A DNA stretch of 64,000 nt from assembly GCA_030141605.1 (NCBI GenBank), contig JAQGDQ010000215.1:102001-166000 (forward strand). Direction: 5' to 3'. Numbering within the stretch: the stretch's first letter is position 1; each line of letters begins with the position of its first letter. Shown piece after piece: positions 1-11,821 of this stretch. A model generated the notes under the pieces. It ran no database searches and had not been told where the DNA came from. It saw nothing but the letters and a program-made list of their open reading frames with translations. Source of the stretch: Tubiluchus corallicola. Lineage: Eukaryota > Priapulida > Priapulimorpha > Priapulimorphida > Tubiluchidae. Made by a program: the position numbers and the translations under genes.

Positions 1-1900
1 GAGAAATCTTCAAGGGGCATGTGCAGTTTGTAGACTTCTTACCAAAACTAGTAACAAGTGCAGGTGGGTGAGGGAAACCTTCAAGTGGATAAAGTTTAAC
101 TTACTTGGACACAGTGGTAAACAGGCAGGGTGCAGAAATTTACTGAGAAACGAGATGACTAGAGCTATTTGCTCTAGCAGATACATAGGTTCATTGCGGC
201 ATTGCACCCAGGAATTATGTTAATAAAAGACATTTTGAATAATCTCTGGCTTGGTTTCTTTAATTTGCTAAAATCTCCACTTTCATCTGAAGTCTTCACT
301 CTTGACAAACAAATTAAACAAGGCCTAAGCCAGAGGTTGTTTAAAATGTATTTTGTAGACAGATAGGTGTTAGAAAACAAAAGTTTTTCACTGAAAACTG
401 AATGCTGCTTTGATCTAAGACCATACATTATTAATGAAGATGCTAATGAAGATTACAAGAGATGCTACCAAAGCCCTCTCATTTTCCATCCACGCTTCCA
501 TATGGTAGGAAAGCAGTACCTCGTTTATCTGAAGTTGTAGATACCTTCAGTGTCTTAGAACAGCTATTAACAAATAATAGTCTTTCTGTCTTTTATATCA
601 TCCCATATATGCGCTTCATTCATTACATCATTCCATTGTAAGCATTAATGTGTTTTTTATCACGATTCACTTTAAATTTTCAGATTATTTCCATTACTTT
701 TTTTCTATCACTGTGTGGGACAATCTAACAAACCCTACTTTTTGATTGCCCGCAACACATTTACCTTCGTATATAAGTGAACAGTGTTTGAGGCTTTTCC
801 TATGCAGTATTTCTTGTTTGTATTACGTTCATTGTGTTTTATGTTCAAGCCCTTTCGCTAGATATTGCGCATGAAACTATTGTAAATGTGTAATGTGAAA
901 TAAATGACTTATGACTTAAGAAGATACCGTATGATTTGTGTTTTTTCAGGTGGTAAAAGTGGAAGTCAAAAGCTGTTTATAGAGCCAGCTACCTGGTGAT
1001 TAGTATGTACTTATGACATGGCTGTACAGTCTTTATCCAAAATATTTTTTATCTCAAGTTTATGGGTGTACTTACTTACTATTGTTATAACTACCACATG
1101 AGCACAGCATATTATTTATTCATTTTGTATCAATCCGTCACAGTAATTATTTGACAGTGTTTATTAACATAATTTTGGTAGGTTTGTAAATATTGTTAAT
1201 ATGACTTCAATTTTTCCATCTCGCTTGTACAAAAAAGCAGTTTATTTTGCTATACGTAGTTTCAAGCTTAAATTTGTAGCATACTGTTTTATGTGCAATA
1301 TAAAAAAACAACCTTTGTATTAATTGAGATCCTTGAGGATAATGAAGGAATTTACTTGTAAATTTATTCTTAGTTGATCACACTGGTTGAGAAAATTTCG
1401 TTTCTTCAAATAGCAGACATGTTTACTTAAAAAGCAGTGTCATAGTTCTAATTTTCATTCTCATTATCATTTTCAAATACTTTTCACGTTACCCAGGTAC
1501 TTGCATTATGAAATTCGCTCATTATACCGATTATGTAGTTCCTAAACAAGTCGCATAATGCTAAATCTTAATCATATGGTATTCGTATATAAAATTTTCA
1601 TATTTTGTATTTCAACTTTGAACAATCTGCTTCATCACTACTTCATGCAGGTTACTGTATGTAATTCTTTACACACATAGTGAATGCAAAGTGAAATTAG
1701 AAAGGAAATGAATACGATTGATTATTGTCAAGTTTTTGTCATATTATCTTTTGTATTGTCACAGTAATCATAAAATTTGATAAAAAAGTTACCTGATTTG
1801 CACTCCTGGAAGAATCTGGAGACTTTCTCTTTATAACGTCGCTACAGGACCCTGTAAACTGGGACAATGACAGGCCAGTAGGGATAGTAAAACACTCCTA
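1..1900. other. Intergenic, no gene seen; possible LINE tail near 890-920
   Basis: The short open frames on the minus strand (10-428) have no recognisable domain and no splice context, so I do not call a gene. Around 895-920 the text reads AATAAA followed by two near-copies of a CTTATGA-type heptamer, like the 3' tail of a non-LTR retrotransposon. The rest is AT-rich and I see nothing in it. Confidence 0.5.
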
Positions 1901-1908
1901 CTGCACTA

Positions 1909-2050
1909 GCATTGCCCAACTTTGGTGTCCATGTTGTACTATCTGAAGCAGTTCATCTCTGTGACAGAACTCTTTATGTACTTGCATTGCCCAACTTTGG
2001 TGTCCATGTTGTACTTTCTGAAGTCTATGTGACAGTACTCTTTATGTACT
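1909..2050. repeat. 75-bp tandem duplication (two units)
   Basis: The unit beginning GCATTGCCCAACTTTGGTG occurs at 1909 and again at 1984. Both copies continue through CCATGTTGTACT to CTCTTTATGTACTT. The second copy lacks about ten bases in the middle. This is a simple local duplication. Confidence 0.85.
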
Positions 2051-2755
2051 TCAAATTATGTGATTATTTCTAATGGACTTGTAATGGTAAGCTGGAAAGT
2101 TCGAAATTTCCTTCATTGGCAATTTCAGCATGTCATTACATCCTGACAATATATAACTTCATCGAATGAATTTGTTTTAGCAGTTTTATTTACTATGTAG
2201 TTCGGTGCACTGTATCCTTGTTCCATCATTTAATGCTGAGCTTACTGTGGATCATTAGATAAATAGGATACATTGTCCTTCAACAGTGGCAGATAGTATC
2301 GCCCTAACCCAATTTTCATAGTGGTCACCCACTCATTTACTAACCAGAAGTATAGCCGAAAACACATCTTAACCATTTAGTTATTCCCTTGCCGTATATG
2401 ACGTGTCATTGTGAGTGACCATACCGTATGAGGAAATAAAGATTATCTAGAGGATTATAATACAAGGTGTTTTTTCACTTTCAAATGGATTCTGAGAGTA
2501 CTTATCATTCCCATATTGTAGCTGCAGCATCCAATGATTGGCAAATTGTTAACCTCTTGTGTGTTGTTTTTTTTCACACGTAAATTACACCAATTTACAC
2601 GAGAGCGAATTGAACGAGTCTAAAAGTTTTAATGACTACAGTTATTTATGTGACACCTGCTAACTGTTAATTGGAATTTTTTCTGTATAAAGTAGAGCTA
2701 ACCTTTTTAGCCTGTTAATCAGTTCGGACTTCTGGAAGCCAGCATTCAGCATTCG

Positions 2756-2940
2756 TGGACCAAGTGGTCACGATACAAGTTTTGCGACCAAAGTTAAACA
2801 ATGACAAGCCTGGTCAGTACATTGATTGTGGGCGATTTCAGGGGCTGTTTACCTCATTGGGGAAAGTGTATAAACATCCAAACGTGGCTAAAATACTTCA
2901 TCTTAGAAGATCATCTTTGACAGTAAGCTAGATTTCAGTC
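2756..2940 (+). repeat. Dispersed repeat, copy 1 (pairs with 4164-4345)
   Basis: It begins near GTGGTCACGATACAAG and includes AAACAATG.CAAGCCTGGTCAG, a stretch ending in CTCATTG.GGAAA, ATAAACA and GACA.TAAGCTAGAT. The same ordered blocks recur at 4164-4345 with about 20-25% difference. It is a decayed interspersed repeat of unknown class. Confidence 0.7.
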
Positions 2941-3054
2941 CAACTGGACCTATTTTGATTAAGTGCTGTTTAGGGCCTATTAAATGTTACTGACTGGTTG
3001 TGGCAAGACTGGAACTTAGCCACGTTATTATAACCATAGATCTTTTCACAACGA

Positions 3055-3430
3055 GAGAAAAATTGGGTGGTAAGGCAGATGAAGGTGCGCCTGGAAGTAG
3101 ATAAAGCAGATGAAACTGCGCCTAGAAATATGTAAGGCAGATGAAACTGCGCCTGGAAGTAGGTAGGGGCTGATGAAACTGCGCGTAGAAATAAGTAAGG
3201 CAGATGAAACTGCGCCTGGAAGTAGGTAGGGGCTGATGAAACTGCGCGTAGAAATAGGTAAGGCAGATGAAACTGCGCCTGGAAGTAGGTAGGGGCTGAT
3301 GAAACTGCGCGTAGAAATAGGTAAGGCAGATGCAACTGCGCCTGGAAGTAGGTAGGGGCTGATGAAACTGCGCCTAGAAATAGGTAAGGCAGATTAAACT
3401 GCGCCTTGAAGTAGGCAAGGCAGATTTACA
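3055..3430. repeat. Minisatellite with 63-bp dimeric unit
   Basis: Two related ~31-bp halves alternate. One contains AACTGCGCCTGGAAGTAG and the other AACTGCGCGTAGAAATAG, joined by AGGCAGATG or GGGGCTGATG. About six pairs are visible. The open frame across it on the minus strand (2970-3335) only translates the repeat and should not be called a gene. Confidence 0.9.
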
Positions 3431-4163
3431 TTTTGGCCAGATGATGTTTTTAGGAAATATTTAGATTTGCATCAAATTCTTACCGCGGTTCCATTCCTGA
3501 TTTGCATCGTCTTTTTTTGCAACAATCTTCGAATTTTTATCACAGGTGTAATTAAAGAACTGAGTTGTCGTGCGTGTAATTTTATACCGAGTCGATATTA
3601 TTTATTTTCACTGTTACAGATAAATGTACATAGCAGTCTATCGCGCACATGTCTTAGATTTTTTGCTGGAGTGACACCACTTTCTGAAGTAGATCGCCTT
3701 TTAGGCTCCCATTTATTTGTTGTATCTAGGCCAAATGTGACGTCATGACGTTAAACCTCCACTTCCTACGCTTCGTAATAATTCGAACTCAGAATCTATG
3801 ACTAACAAATTTACATAAAGTTTTTATCTGGAGCTAGAGCAGAGTTCATTTTGCATAGTACACAGTATAAGCTGCTTTCATAACATGTTGATTTCATGGA
3901 AGCGTGATACTAGTTGTAACCAGATCACGTTGATTTCTTGGTATCCAGCTCGATTACCTTTCTGGTTATTGATATGATGACCTAGCTATCAGACAGGTGG
4001 AGGAAAAATGTTATGCATGTGGTTTTCAAAAACATTATTCTTTCGATTCTCAGTTACTTTTAAAAAAATGGGTGGATATAATAGTCATACCTTATGATAT
4101 TCACTAAACGTATTTGTTACGTAACCTACTGAGTAGCAAATACTATACAGGGTAAGATAAATA
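3431..4163. other. Non-coding stretch, nothing recognised
   Basis: A 93-codon open frame on the + strand starting at 3467 has no domain, no coding bias I can see and no splice partners. No repeat or RNA gene is recognised here. Confidence 0.4.
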
Positions 4164-4345
4164 CCCGAGTGGTCACGATACAAGCTTTGTGATCAAATTT
4201 AAACAATGCCAAGCCTGGTCAGGCTGATTTCAATAATTGTTTAACTCATTGAGGAAAACATAAACACCTGAACCTGGTTAAAGTACCCTTATTAGTTTGG
4301 TATTTCATCTTAGAGGATGATCCTTGACAATAAGCTAGATTCCTG
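4164..4345 (+). repeat. Dispersed repeat, copy 2 (pairs with 2756-2940)
   Basis: This is the second copy of the repeat described at 2756-2940, in the same orientation and about 1.4 kb away. It shares GTGGTCACGATACAAG, CAAGCCTGGTCAGG and AATAAGCTAGAT, and has an extra internal segment before TTTCATCTTAGAGG. Confidence 0.7.
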
Positions 4346-4779
4346 TGCTGCCACAACCACCTTTATTAAGTAGTTTTTTCGACTGCATGCCGGATCCAGG
4401 CTTGTAGTGGAACCGTTGACAATGCAGAATCCTTGAGTTTGATTTGAAAAGTTGACAGGATGTCTAACAAGGATACTTGACAGAATACTAAAAAAATACA
4501 AAGGGCTCGGATGCTGGATAGGTTGTACGATTTTGTTGTTAAATTAGATTTATAAACCTAGCTGTTATTGAGCTTAAGTCCTTAATACTATTTTGGTACT
4601 AGTAATTATTTAACTAATATGAATTTATTTATTATATTTCATACACGAACAATTTTCAGGTTTCTGCAAAAAGGATAACAATTATAAGTAGACAGAGTAA
4701 TTATGATAAAAATACGAAACGTAAATGTTCTGGTTGTGATTATTTTCGTACTCCAGGTGACGCAAAATTTTGTATTGAA

Positions 4780-5362
4780 TTAATAATAATAATAAATTTA
4801 TTTGGAAGTGTAAATACAAATTCAATATCGAGAAACACTGGGAAAAAATATATATTAATAATAATGATTATATGACGGCGTGCATATAATAAATGGCAAG
4901 AACCAGAAGTAAAATTTGTTAGGTGCTTGCACCATTATAAACACGTCCAAATAATGAGAAAAAAAGAAGAAAAAAACTGAAAGTTTTTAGGCAATTTAAA
5001 AAAAGAGTTGTGCAAAGTAAGGATAGAAGTGATGGATAAAAGAATGTTCAAAGGGGTAGTAAGAGTGGCTTGTGGAGATTCAGCTCATGAGATGAAGAAG
5101 TACTTGATCCTACTCAAAAAGAACACAAAGTTGTGACTGTTGTGTCACACAGGAACAGTAGCTGGTTATCAAGACTAGTTTATATAAGAGCAAATAGATA
5201 TCGTTTAACTGAAGTTTTAAAGCGGTAAATGTTACACTGATACTTTACATTGGGTGGTAGTGAGTTCCAAAGTTTAGGTCCATTACGGCTAATGAAATGT
5301 TTTGCAATATTGGTTCTGCAGAAGCCAATTGGTGCATTTATTAATAAGTGGTACAATTCCAC
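4780..5362 (-). mobile_element. 3' end of a non-LTR retrotransposon (LINE fragment)
   Basis: On the minus strand, 5362-5180 encodes a 60-residue end of an ORF2-type protein containing GPKLWNSLPPNV, preceded by RTNIAKHFIS and followed by FKTSVKRYL. That order is typical of the C-terminal tail of LINE reverse transcriptase polyproteins. Downstream on that strand is a ~400-bp untranslated stretch ending in an (AAT/ATT)n run at about 4780-4800, like a LINE 3' microsatellite tail. The RT core is missing, so this is a 5'-truncated, dead insertion. Confidence 0.7.
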
Positions 5363-5399
5363 TTTGGTATAACTAGGTTCTTACTTGCATAATGTTAAG

Positions 5400-5955
5400 G
5401 CTTTTCACACTAAGGTCAATATTCCAGGCTTTACCAAAATTTCTTTAGAAGCTTATCAAGGTTATTTATACAATGACAGTCAAACTTCCAGTTTTTTTAA
5501 ACCGTAAAAGCTATATTAACAAATTTGAAACACGCTTTCTTTAAGGCTGCTATTAAAAAATTAAATAAAATAGCTTGTAATAGGCCAACTGTTGGTTCTA
5601 AAGATATGAACTTTGCGTTTGTTGTGATATTTCAGCATTTTCAGATAAATCACATGTCAACCTTGAACCCAAAAGCAGTGCCTTTCATACCAAGTTTTAT
5701 TTATTTTGGGACAAAGCCATGTAGACACGCTTGTGGGTTTAGTTAACACGCTTAATAATTATTATACTTTTACAAAATCGCGACAGTCTATTCTCCTCGA
5801 ATTTCATCTTTTTCTTGAGTTTGGGACGCGCTCTCCAGGCAAAAATGGAATTTTAATTCTCTGCTTAATGTATTTCTTTATTATTTTTTGTTGCTCGCAG
5901 GGTGTTTAATAATTGTAGGAATATAGCTAAGTCAATTACGATTTGGAGTTATAAA
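5400..5955. other. Non-coding stretch, nothing recognised
   Basis: Two overlapping short open frames (5525-5909) have no recognisable protein similarity. I see no repeat family here. It may be more LINE-derived sequence upstream of the fragment at 4780-5362, but no RT motif is visible. Confidence 0.35.
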
Positions 5956-5957
5956 AA

Positions 5958-6070
5958 ACTATCACTCACGTTGTGGTAAATTTTGACCAAATCACTCACG
6001 TTTTGGTAAATTTTGACCAAATCACTCACGTTTTGGTAAATTTTGACCAAATCACTCACGTTTTGGTAGA
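5958..6070. repeat. 30-bp tandem repeat, about 3.7 units
   Basis: The unit ATCACTCACGTTTTGGTAAA plus TTTTGACCAA repeats with one base difference in the first copy. It is nearly identical between copies, so it expanded recently. Confidence 0.95.
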
Positions 6071-7172
6071 TCCCAATATAATTTTTATTACACAAGATGC
6101 AAAATACACAAGAAATCTCGTATTCGACAATAGAAAAACTTTTAAAGAAAAGATAATTACTATTGATAACGTTACGCAGTTCATAACAAGACTCTTAATA
6201 ATTTTAGTGCTTACCTTTGGAAATGTTGTCTTAAAATCAACGTAGATAATACGCTTCGTCCAGTTAGTTAAACAAAGCCCATTGTAGAGCAAATTTTTTA
6301 CTCTATTGAATATTTTTTTCAGTAATTTCTATAACAAGAGGTTATTGAACAAAGTGAACAGAATACCAGCGAAGTGACGCTCGCTCAGTTGTGCTGTTCT
6401 GTTGTCTGCCTGATGAATATTAGCTATGCAGTATCATACACGTCGACAAACCGATCATTAACATCTAATTTGCACATATGTATGCATCATAATAAATTCA
6501 GACTGTTGTAAAATACAATGCACAAAATATGGCTTGATTTTATTATAGTAATTGCGCCGGCGAGGGGCAATATTTATCGCATTAAATTTTAGCAGCAATC
6601 ATCGTGGCGGGTGAGGTGGAGACCGCTGAAGCCGCCATTCTATTGTTTTTTGAGCAAATAAGTTATTTATGGCTTAGAGAAAATATTTTAATATTAATTT
6701 CAATTGCAAACAAATATAATTGGGGACATATAAATTTCGCGTTCTCAAAATTTATGACTATCCATTTTCATAATGATATTAGTACTAATATGGTTGCAAT
6801 CATAATGACAGATTAAATTGCTTCGTGACCGCAACGACATATCGTCAAACTTGTGTCTAACTGTCATAGAAATGTACGCGTGTCGCAAGTTCTGTAAAAG
6901 TAACTAGGCAAAGTTGATCGTCGTAGAACTTATTAAAACATGTAATAGATATGAACTTTTTAAAACATGTAATAGAAGGCACCACGTATTCGTATGCGTC
7001 AAATCATGACCACTATCTAATGACTTTTGAATGACGGAAATTTCGTTTTAATGCCATTACTTCCTAGCGTTGTTCATATTGAACACAGCAGACATTAGAA
7101 AGGTATTAGTAGACGCTAATTGTTTTTTGCAATAATTTTAATACCAGATGGCAGCACAATGCAACTTCGTAC
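6071..7172. other. Non-coding stretch, nothing recognised
   Basis: I see only short random open frames, a small duplication of an AACATGTAATAGA block near 6935-6977, and no domain, RNA gene or transposon end. Confidence 0.4.
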
Positions 7173-7450
7173 ATGATTGGCTCGAATCTTTTAATTACAT
7201 TAAAAGAAAATGATAAAGCTGAAATCGATACGTTTCAAAGGCGAAGTTACAGAAACATTTTGGGTATTAGATGGCCAAACAAAATTTCAAACAAAGATCT
7301 TTATGAAAAAAATAAAAGAAGAACCTTGGACAAGAAAAATAAAAAGACGTCGTTTAAGATGGACTGGGCATATGCTTAGACTACGTGATGATGTTCCAGT
7401 GAAGATAGTTCTTCAACAAGCCATAGAACCAGCTAAAAAACCTGCAAGTG
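7173..7450 (+). mobile_element. LINE endonuclease-reverse transcriptase C-terminus, frameshifted
   Basis: The first frame gives FQRRSYRNILGIRWPNKISN and the overlapping second frame continues with EEPWTRKIKRRRLRWTGHML and LRLRDDVP. Together they match the C-terminal region of one class of animal non-LTR reverse transcriptases (RR..LGI.WPDKISN..LY, then RRRL.W.GH.LR). A frameshift near 7310 splits it and no RT core lies upstream, so this is a fossil fragment. It is a different LINE tail from the one at 4780-5362. Confidence 0.75.
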
Positions 7451-7509
7451 TTAACATATTTCGATTTTGCCCAGAAAGATTTAAACACTTCAGCATTGAT
7501 CCTTAGAAA

Positions 7510-8690
7510 TAAATGTACTTGGGGCACTGCAGCGAGTAGGGAGTCCTGGCATAGGGAGGTGAGCAGAATCATGTCCCTGGACGTATGATTCATTGAATGT
7601 TGATGTATGGCTCAAATCTTGAAAGCCCAGTAGGCATTTCAGCGTTATTCGTTAGTGCTTCCGTTATTCCACACAAATTTTATGCCTTTTTTCCTGATTT
7701 GCTCTATGCCATATGCTAAGTACCTACGTTGTTCACTTCAAGCGGAGTATTTAATGCTGCATTAATAAGTCTTTCTTCAGAACTTCCTGTTATTCTCTTT
7801 ATTTATTTCCATGTATTACTGTATCAGTGCTTGATGTAATGCTGTGGTGAATTGACCGGATGTTGACCTATATGACGTCACACAGTTACTTCATTTTTTC
7901 TTGTTTGCTAAATTATACATATCCTGATTTGAATTTTTTGGCCACTCGACATTTTTCTGTACAGACACGTTTGGATGGCGTCAATTTCATTTTTCTGAGC
8001 AACTTTGTCAACAATTTAAACGTACGACAATGTACAGGTTCTATATGAGTGATGATGGGGACATTTTCTTTTGCGATTCTTAATTTAGATCACTACTACT
8101 AATAATTAAATAGGTGTTGCCACCTACATTTAAAATTATTTATTGTTTAACTGATTAATCCAAGTTTAAACCAGGTTGTGGTCTGCTGCTCAGTCACCCG
8201 TACCTGCTGGGCTTCCTGTATGTGGTAGTGTAGATTGCTAGTGTACGCTTCTGACGCTTCTATTGTTCTGTCGTGTGTTCATTCATCTTCGGGTTGTAGA
8301 TAACATGGATTGTTTGTAAACACATCAAAATGGAATTTGTTGCCGACCCGTTTCGAACAAAACCGTTCATTATTAAGGCATCTAAAACAAAGAAATTTAC
8401 TAAAATTTAGAAACAACATCGAAATACAATTCAGTAGTTAGATAGCCAAAACATATATGATATAACATTATATAGATAATTTAACAATTTACCTTACAGA
8501 TTACATATCTTGATTGGTATGAAACTATGCTACACTACACAAACAAACTGTAAACAAGTTGTCTTTTTTACTAAAACGATTACCCATAATTTTTCAGATT
8601 TTTTAATATTGCTTTGCAGTGTTTATTGAATCCGTAAATTACACAACATATCTTTAATAAATTATGCTTTATGCTATGAACTTCACTGAG
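7510..8690. other. Non-coding stretch, nothing recognised
   Basis: The sequence directly after the LINE fragment may be its 3' untranslated part, but no tail is evident. Open frames are short and without domains. Confidence 0.35.
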
Positions 8691-8945
8691 GTGGGAAAGG
8701 ATCCCGAAGTGCCAGAAAGGATCCCGAAGTACTAAAAAGCTGGGGAGCCAGATAGGGGCTGACGGGGTAGACTCATTTTCAAGAAAAGTTTATTCCAAAA
8801 ACGTCTTTTGCCAGAAAAAATTTTCCCCGACAAAAATAACTTCGCAGAAAACTTTTTTGCCAGAAAATTTACTTCCCAGAAAAAATTTTACAGAAAAGAT
8901 TTTTCGCAGAAAAGCCATTTCCCAGAAAATAAGATTCACAGGAAA
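8690..8945. repeat. Degenerate short tandem repeat (CAGAAAA-based)
   Basis: A GGATCCCGAAGT block is duplicated at about 8698 and 8720. It is followed by at least seven imperfect ~17-22 bp units, each carrying a CAGAAAA core with flanking TTTT (GCCAGAAAA, CGCAGAAAA, CCCAGAAAA). It is a decayed minisatellite. Confidence 0.65.
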
Positions 8946-9483
8946 TGTGACAAATTCTTTTTAAAGGGCAGTTAGATGATGCAAAATGAAAAGTAGTTTA
9001 TTTTAATTACGCATATTGATTAGTACTGATGATGTGACAAAAAATTTGGTCAACTCGTTAAGGCAGGAAAGCAGGTTTGTAACGTCAGAACGATTATAAT
9101 TATAACAAATCATGTTGATCTTATGCACATGCAACAGCGAAAAATCACGGCTGCGATTGCCTACCGAAGTGAAGCAATGTCGAGCCTGGCATGTGATTAG
9201 TTGGGCGACTGCTTTGGCGTCTCAGTTTGGGCAGTTCCTTTCACTGCTATGCCGAATTATTTTGCTGATTTAGTGAGGATTGTTGGTGTGTGTTGTTGTG
9301 GGGAAAATATCGACATTAGTTAATTGCGCTAAAAATACGACACGTTCTGACTGTCTGCTGTAGTCGATGCATTGTGTCGTTTTCAATGATTCTGATAGTT
9401 CCCTTAGTTAAAGTGCTGTAAATAATTAGAAGCAGAAAGAGAGATCGAGGGAGAGGGTTATGGACAATTGAGAAAAAGAGAGA

Positions 9484-9707
<224 letters not shown>

Positions 9708-9816
9708 GAGGAAACAGAAAAAAAACGAAGGCTTTATCCTACTAAAATAGCGGATCTTGCAAACTAAAAACGCAACCACGATTTTTCTGTTAAAAATGTT
9801 TCTGAGAAATATTGAG

Positions 9817-10006
9817 TAACTTTTAAATTAAACCCAGCTCAGCACGAACGCACACGAACAGTCTGGGGAGCGTGTAGTCGTGCGGTACAATCTACTGCGA
9901 GCAGTTACGTTTCTATTCGTCGGTAATCAACGCTACAGAATAACTTTTAAATGAAACCCAGCTCAGCACGCACGCACGCACATGTGAACCGTCTGGGGAA
10001 CTTGTA
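9817..10006. repeat. 124-bp direct duplication (about 65 bp conserved)
   Basis: TAACTTTTAAAT..AACCCAGC followed by TCAGCACG, a CGCAC run and GTCTGGGGA occurs at 9817-9880 and again at 9941-10006. The surrounding 9,830-10,240 is less AT-rich than its neighbours and ends in a good donor-like ATTAC|GTAAGT near 10,246. It is therefore a weak candidate for a 5' untranslated exon of the downstream exchanger; only transcript data could tell. Confidence 0.6.
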
Positions 10007-10610
10007 CCCGCTCGTGTTTCTGTTTTGATTGAATCAGTCAGACAGTCATTAGACTCGCTAAGCATTCCAACCGTGTGCTGCTTACAGTCCGACTCGGGGA
10101 TTCGTAAGCAGCTGATGGAGGCAATCAGACTAGGATGATACAGCTACAGCTCTAAGAAGATGCTGTACATGGTTTAGGCGTGTACCGAGTAAGCGGCGTT
10201 TTGTTTTGTTTTCTAACTCGATGCAGAAGTAGGAAAACGTATTACGTAAGTCACTGATATTTATTAAGATTTTATTTATAGCTACCGGGTAATCAATTGG
10301 TAAGACATTGTTGCCATTATATTACAGGGTTGATAATGAACATTGTTCAGTGGTACGTTTTAGGATGACAAGTTGAGCGACGTTATATTTGTAAGCTTGT
10401 AATGTTCACAGTTTGGGTGGAATATCTAGCCAAAATTTACTGTAAAAATGTCATTAGTCCAGAATTTAAATGAAGTGAATAATATTAAGAACAAAACAGT
10501 GGAACTGTGTTGCAATGAACGCTGTTATCATTCCTAATTTTTGTATTACAAAAGGGTAGTATAGCAGAATGAACGTGCATCGTGGTTTTCTTGCCTGAGG
10601 TTGTCGTATG

Positions 10611-11146
10611 CAGCGGCGGATTATGATTTTATGGGCCTTAGGCTTGAACTTGGAACGGGCCTTTTAAATGTTGCTATACTGCTGAGCTGACGTGTTTTTG
10701 TGGAGCTCTCGTCGTTTGTAAGTTTGTTTAATTTTGTGAGTTTTTGCCCACCGATTGTGATAAAAATTATATCTTCTTGATCTTTGAGTTGTGGACTAGG
10801 ACTATATAAACACGATTACAGCTTCGTGAGTTTCTGGATTAGATGTCAACTAAAATAAGCCAATCAGAAACTCTGAAAGTAACTTTAGTTTCTTACTAAT
10901 TTCTTATACTTATGCTTAAACTTAAACTGTGTACACGTGAATTGTGTAAACTTAAATTGTGTAAACTTAAATTGTGTAAACTTGATTTGTGTAAACCCGA
11001 TTTGAAATATAGTGACTGACTTTTGAAAAAAACTTTTCTATATTTTATTTTGGCGGGCCCCTTGCTCTTTTGTCAATTTTTTTTTATCCTTTTGATCCCG
11101 GGCCTTAGGCTTCAGCCTATTCAGCCTATAGGGCTATCCGCTACAG
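10611..11146 (+). mobile_element. hAT-type MITE, family B copy 1
   Basis: The element starts CAGCGGCGGATTATG and ends GGGCTATCCGCTACAG, giving imperfect terminal inverted repeats that share GCGGAT. It is flanked by an exact 8-bp duplication, GTCGTATG, at 10603-10610 and 11147-11154. Eight-bp duplications and CAG...CTG-like ends are features of the hAT superfamily. There is no transposase frame, so it is non-autonomous. It carries a 15-17 bp internal array (GTGTAAACTTAAATT) at about 10920-10990. A second copy lies at 40474-40910. Confidence 0.9.
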
Positions 11147-11651
11147 GTCGTATGATAGGAATTCGGTCCTCTCAGGTTTTATTCAATCTAGCTGAAAGCA
11201 GGTAATGAACTGTAGGTTGCAACGATATTCTGTGATTCATAAGCACTTGCACTGAATAGTCATTACACTTACGGTACATACTAATTTAGTGGCAGGAAGC
11301 AAAGGCCCACGTATCTAGCAACATGAATTGCTACTACCTGTAATTGTAACCTAAATAGCATGAAATCTGTCTACCGTAAATGAATGTTAGGTGCCAGTTA
11401 GTAAAGTAGTTACTAGCCTAGAGGCTGTTATTGTGTTCGGCACTGGTTGGGTTGTCATGATCACAGTATTTTTGGATCCATAATTACTGTGCTAGCAGCT
11501 AAATGAACTGCTTCCATTTAGTTAATGCCGTCGTACACTGAAGCTGATGTATAGTTACAAAATTTGAAAATGTCGTTGAAAATTGTTTAGTTTTTGTGAA
11601 TTTTGTGCAATTGTTGAGTTTTATTACTGTACTCCTTCGGTTTCATTTCAG

Positions 11652-11688
11652 CTTAATGTCTGTAAGCGCGTGGATATAATCTTCTAGG
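11652..11688 (+). other. 5' untranslated part of exchanger exon 1
   Basis: A polypyrimidine tract ending TTTCATTTCAG stops at 11651 and looks like a splice acceptor. An in-frame TAA lies at 11677-11679 upstream of the ATG at 11689, so the protein starts there. One or more upstream untranslated exons, and the promoter, must lie further 5' and cannot be located from sequence alone. Confidence 0.55.
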
Positions 11689-11821
11689 ATGGAAAGCAAT
11701 CAAACTTTGTACGAGCAAGGCATATGCCTGCTGGATCACTGCAGCGAAAAGGGACTCCTTCTCCCTATTATCTGTGAGCAGACTTGGAGCAAGAACGCCA
11801 GAGCCTTCCTTTACTTAATTG
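11689..11821 (+). CDS. SLC8A: NCX exon 1: N-terminus and start of TM1
   Basis: Residues 1-44, starting at the ATG that follows an in-frame stop. It contains KGLLLPI, conserved before TM1, and ends ATT G|GTATAA (phase 1). There is no cleavable signal peptide in this exon, unlike mammalian NCX1. If this is the true start, TM1 itself must act as the signal anchor. Confidence 0.9.

Noticed and set aside
2970-3335. 121-residue repetitive open frame on the minus strand (AQFHLPYLFLRAVSSAPTYF-type repeat)
   Set aside because: The 63-bp repeat unit is a multiple of three and lacks stops in this frame, so an open frame arises automatically.
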